Assembly: GCA_015068325.1 (NCBI GenBank)
Contig: SVKQ01000001.1
Location: 40,623 to 104,622, forward strand
Reading direction: 5' to 3'
Source of the DNA: Oscillospiraceae bacterium
GTDB lineage: Bacteria; Bacillota; Clostridia; Oscillospirales; Oscillospiraceae
Length of the DNA: 64,000 bases
Under the pieces are notes generated by a model that saw nothing but the letters and a program-made list of their open reading frames with translations, did not search any database and had not been told where the DNA came from. How positions within the stretch are numbered: position 1 is the first letter of the stretch; every line of letters begins with the position of its first letter. The translations under genes were made by a program, and so were the position numbers. Shown here piece by piece: positions 60,874 through 64,000 of this stretch.

Positions 60874-63800
60874 ATGAGGTATTTGAGAAGAGCGGCGGCT
60901 GCTTTGCTGGCCCTTGTGATGGCGCTGTCCCTGGCGGGGGGCGTGCGGACGGCCGACGCCGCCGAAACGGGCGTCAGCCTGACCTGCGAGCGCACCGGCG
61001 ACACGGTGACTGCGGCGCTGGTGGCGGACCGTGAGCTGAATCTGGGCGGACTGTCCGGCACCTTTGCCTATGACGAGGAGGCCTTTGAGTTCGTGTCCTG
61101 CGACTCCGGCATTCTCAGCGTGATGTGCAACCCGGACACCAGAAAGTTCATAGCGGACTGTGCCGACGACCTGCATGTGCCGGCCGGCACACAGCTGCTG
61201 TGCTTCACCTATCGGACGGCGGCAGGCTTCAGCGAGGATGAGGCCTATCCCCTCACGGTGGACCTGGACGTCATCTATGACTTTGACCTGACCGACTACG
61301 CCTGGAGCAAGGGCCTCTCCGTGACGGCGCAGGTCGGCAGCGCGGCGCTGCCCGCCGGCGGAGCGGAGAGCGCCTCGCTGACGGTGGGCGTGGACAGCGG
61401 CACCCGCGAGTTCTCGCCCTTTTACCCCTCGGACTTCACCATGGGGCAGTGGGTGACCGGCCTGACCCAGATCCCGCTGCTGACCACCGACCGGATGGGC
61501 GCCGTCGTCTTCCACGCCGCCGGCGGCGAGACCGTCACCTACGGCGGGGAGCCCTATACCTACTACGGACCGGCGGATCTGACCGTCACCGACAACGGTG
61601 ACGGCAGCGTGACCTGCGACTTCACGCTGCGGCAGGATCTGACCTTCTCCGACGGCGTACCCGTCACGGCGGACGACGTGATTTTCAGCATGTACGTGCT
61701 GGCCGACCCCGCCTATGACGGCGGCAGCGGCTTCTGCAATGCGCCCATCCGGGGCCTGAGTGAGTATCGCACCGGCATGGACCCCCTGAGAAATCTGCTG
61801 GTCCGGGCCGGCCGTGACAACACCGATTTCACCTACTGGACGGCGGACGTGCAGACGGCCTTCTGGACCGAGTACGACGCTGCCGCCGCTGCGCTGGCCC
61901 AGGAGATCGTGGACTACTGCGTGGCGAACTACGACGCTGCGGACGTGGCCTCCGCCGCCGGGATGTGGGGCTACAGCCTGGACGAGGGCGCGGATATCGA
62001 AGACTTTGCCGCCGCGCTGGAGGAGGCCTACGGCGACCAGATCGCCGACCTGTTCAAAGTGGAGAGCGTCGGCTCCGGCCTGTATGATCTGTTCCCTACC
62101 TATGATGACTATGGCACACTCATCACCCACGGGACATCCGCCGCCGGCATCAGCGGCATCCGTAAAACGGGTGACTACGGCGTGCAGGTGGTGCTGGAGG
62201 ATCCCCAGCCTGCCGACCTGCTGGGGCTGCAGATCTGCATCGCGCCCCTGCACTACTACGGCGATACCGCCAAATACGACTATGACAGCGACCGCTTCGG
62301 CTTCGACAAGGGCGACCTGAGCGGCGTGCAGGCCAAAAACGCCGCGCCGCTGGGCGCCGGTGCTTACCGGTTCGTCTCCGCAGACGGGGCGTCGGCGGTC
62401 CTGGCTGCCAACAGCGGCTACTACCGCGGCGCGCCTAAGATCTCCGGTATCACGCTGACGGCGGGCAGCTGGTCGGCCGGCGACATCGTCACCGGTACCA
62501 TCGACCTCTATGAGGCTCCCATGTACGGCACCGCCATGGACGACGTCCGCGCCGCCAACAGCAACGGCGAGCTCAGCGGCGACCGGATCATCACCCGGCT
62601 CATCGACAACACCGGCTACGGCTACGTGGGCATCAACGCCGACCGGGTCAGCGTGGGCGGCGAGCCGGGCAGCGCGGCCTCCAAAAACCTGCGCAAGGGC
62701 ATCGCCACCGTGCTGGCGGCCTACCGGCAGGAGGGCATCGACAGCTACTACGGCGGCCGGGCCAAGGTGATCGACTATCCCGACGTCTCCTGGGCTGCGC
62801 CCCGGCCCGGCGACAGCAGCTATGAGGCGGCCTTCTCCACCGATGTGAACGGCGCGCCCATCTACACCGACGGCATGACCGACGCGCAGCGGCACGACGC
62901 CGCGCTGGCGGCGGCGCGGGGGTTCTTCGAGGCGGCCGGCTACACCGTGGAGGACGGCCGGCTGACCGCCGCACCGGAGGGCGCCTCCCTGCGCTATGAG
63001 GTCCTGATCCCCGGCGGCGGCGACGGCGACCACCCCATCTACGGCTTTTCCACAGAGGCGGCCGCCGCGCTGGAGACCATCGGCCTGACCCTGGCCGTCA
63101 ACGACCTGACCGGCAGCGCACAGCTGTGGGAGGCTCTGGACACCCAGCAGGCCCAGCTGTGGGCCGCGGCCTTTGGCGCCGTGCAGGATCCCGACCTGTA
63201 TCAGATCTACTACAGCGGCGTGGGGGGCGGCAATGCGCCCGGCGGCAGCCAGTATATGTTCTCCATTGCCGACGCGGAGCTGGATCAGAAGATCCTGGAG
63301 GCCCGCTCTGTCTTCGATACGGGCGAGCGCAAGGCGCTGTACGGCCGGTGCCTGGACATTATCCGCGACTGGGCCGTGATGCTGCCCGCCTATCAGCGGA
63401 TCGGGGGCGGCCTGTGCTTCTCCGCCGAGCGGCTGGCGGAGGATACCCTGCCGGCGGCGGGCCCCTTCTGGACCTGGGTCGACGAGATCGAGAGGCTGGA
63501 GATGGCGGATGGCTCGACCGGCGCGGCAGCGCCGGAGATCACGGCGGAGCCTGTGAGCGTGACGGTGAACGAGGGAAAGACGGCCACGTTCACGGTATCG
63601 GCGAGGGGCGATAATCTGACGTACCAGTGGTATTACCGCACCAGCTCCACCGGGACATGGACGGCGGTGAGCGCGGCCAGCGGGAAGACGGCCAGCTACA
63701 GCCTGACGGCGGCGGCGCGGCACAACGGATATCAGTACCGTTGCCTGGTGAAGAACGCGGCGGGGCATGTGTACACCGGCATCCGGACGCTGACGGTGGT

Positions 63801-64000
63801 GGCGAAGCCGGTGATCACGACGCAGCCGAAGAACGCGACGGTGAACGAGGGGAAGACGGCCAAGTTCACGGTGGCGGCGACGGGCGATAATCTGACGTAC
63901 CAGTGGTATTACCGCACCAGCTCCACCGGGACATGGACGGCGGTGAGCGCGGCCAGCGGGAAGACGGCCAGCTACAGCCTGACGGCGGCGGCGCGGCACA
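60874..64000 (+). CDS. Large secreted protein: cohesin-like module, family 5 solute-binding fold, Ig-like repeats (partial, C-terminus off window)
   Basis: An ATG at 60874 after AAGGAGAG opens a frame that runs without stop to the right edge (1042 codons). Residues 1-30 are a Sec signal ending in an A-x-A site without a lipobox Cys, so the protein is secreted rather than a lipoprotein. Residues about 32-155 resemble a cohesin fold (GGLSGTFAYDEEAFEFVS). Residues about 165-870 follow the family 5 oligopeptide-binding protein pattern, with CDFTLRQDLTFSDGVPVTADDVIFS, GYGYVGIN and LRKGIATVLAAYRQ, and a VQDPDLYQ segment. From about 886 on, Ig-like repeats of 92 residues begin (TVNEGKTATFTV, NLTYQWYYRTSS). 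No permease gene is nearby. It may bind a ligand at the cell surface; the real function is unknown. Confidence 0.88.
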   Translation, partial: MRYLRRAAAALLALVMALSLAGGVRTADAAETGVSLTCERTGDTVTAALVADRELNLGGLSGTFAYDEEAFEFVSCDSGILSVMCNPDTRKFIADCADDLHVPAGTQLLCFTYRTAAGFSEDEAYPLTVDLDVIYDFDLTDYAWSKGLSVTAQVGSAALPAGGAESASLTVGVDSGTREFSPFYPSDFTMGQWVTGLTQIPLLTTDRMGAVVFHAAGGETVTYGGEPYTYYGPADLTVTDNGDGSVTCDFTLRQDLTFSDGVPVTADDVIFSMYVLADPAYDGGSGFCNAPIRGLSEYRTGMDPLRNLLVRAGRDNTDFTYWTADVQTAFWTEYDAAAAALAQEIVDYCVANYDAADVASAAGMWGYSLDEGADIEDFAAALEEAYGDQIADLFKVESVGSGLYDLFPTYDDYGTLITHGTSAAGISGIRKTGDYGVQVVLEDPQPADLLGLQICIAPLHYYGDTAKYDYDSDRFGFDKGDLSGVQAKNAAPLGAGAYRFVSADGASAVLAANSGYYRGAPKISGITLTAGSWSAGDIVTGTIDLYEAPMYGTAMDDVRAANSNGELSGDRIITRLIDNTGYGYVGINADRVSVGGEPGSAASKNLRKGIATVLAAYRQEGIDSYYGGRAKVIDYPDVSWAAPRPGDSSYEAAFSTDVNGAPIYTDGMTDAQRHDAALAAARGFFEAAGYTVEDGRLTAAPEGASLRYEVLIPGGGDGDHPIYGFSTEAAAALETIGLTLAVNDLTGSAQLWEALDTQQAQLWAAAFGAVQDPDLYQIYYSGVGGGNAPGGSQYMFSIADAELDQKILEARSVFDTGERKALYGRCLDIIRDWAVMLPAYQRIGGGLCFSAERLAEDTLPAAGPFWTWVDEIERLEMADGSTGAAAPEITAEPVSVTVNEGKTATFTVSARGDNLTYQWYYRTSSTGTWTAVSAASGKTASYSLTAAARHNGYQYRCLVKNAAGHVYTGIRTLTVVAKPVITTQPKNATVNEGKTAKFTVAATGDNLTYQWYYRTSSTGTWTAVSAASGKTASYSLTAAARH
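63535..64000 (+). repeat. Tandem 276-bp repeat encoding Ig-like modules
   Basis: Two copies are in register (ACGGTGAACGAG at 63562 and 63838). The segment 63606-63724 is identical to 63882-64000 as far as the window goes. More copies may follow off the right edge. Confidence 0.85.

Noticed and set aside
60676..63999. A 1107-codon open frame on the minus strand
   Set aside because: It is the antisense shadow of the large secreted protein. It is rich in Arg, His, Gly and Ala without any recognisable domain, as expected for the complement of a GC-rich gene, whereas the plus frame has a ribosome site, signal peptide and domains.

Overview
The window looks like a chromosomal segment of a GC-rich anaerobic Firmicute, most likely a gut Oscillospiraceae-type clostridium. 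This is inferred from strong AGGAGG ribosome binding sites, a PyrR-type pyrimidine leader, a Trp T-box, CCA-encoding tRNA genes, TnpV, a TRAP transporter, a membrane pyrophosphatase and several oxygen-sensitive or low-potential redox proteins. I did not run any taxonomic search. Most of the window is GC-rich housekeeping sequence. About 4.9-19 kb is clearly more AT-rich and reads as acquired DNA starting at a tRNA-Ser gene.

Layout. 1-1.4 kb: the 5' part of a VTC-type polyphosphate polymerase gene (minus strand) and a five-gene tRNA cluster (Gly, Arg, His, Gln, Lys). 1.4-3.9 kb: a pyrF-HAD-pyrE operon read leftwards from a consensus promoter through a leader with a PyrR-like motif, a terminator, a 35-codon mini-ORF and a second terminator. 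4-4.9 kb: a class I glutamine amidotransferase-type hydrolase and tRNA-Ser(CGA). 4.9-12.6 kb: accessory island with a zinc-ribbon-repeat nuclease, a membrane hybrid histidine kinase translationally coupled to a solute-binding lipoprotein, TnpV, a broken ORF, and four 31-bp tandem repeats. 12.6-19 kb: a TetR regulator divergent from an amidase - RraA - TRAP transporter - nitrilase operon. 19-24.4 kb: a redox neighbourhood (LysR, flavodoxin, aldo/keto reductase, FMN reductase, an MBL-rubredoxin fusion, membrane proteins). 24.4-28.5 kb: alkylation repair and small enzymes. 28.6-32 kb: proBA and an enolase-superfamily enzyme. 32-38 kb: an ECF sigma factor with its membrane partner, then a soluble hybrid kinase with a pseudo-receiver next to a divergent HD-GYP protein. 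38-46.8 kb: small accessory genes, an RNA methyltransferase, a YbaK-type deacylase, a Trp T-box controlling a stand-alone TrpB, DUF362 and LtrA proteins. 47-57.4 kb: ABC exporter plus acyl-ACP thioesterase, AzlCD, a five-gene peptidase/redox operon, a voltage-gated K+ channel and an ECF-transporter S component. 57.4-60.5 kb: membrane pyrophosphatase and a phosphotransacylase. 60.9-64 kb: the start of a very large secreted protein that combines a cohesin-like module, an oligopeptide-binding-protein fold and Ig-like repeats, and runs off the right edge.

The most interesting loci are the secreted cohesin-like/SBP/Ig protein, the pseudo-receiver kinase plus HD-GYP pair, the sensor kinase with a coupled binding protein but no permease, the double-terminator pyr leader, the amide-utilisation/TRAP operon, and the zinc-ribbon nuclease at tRNA-Ser. 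All functional statements rest on motif reading; no database search was possible.
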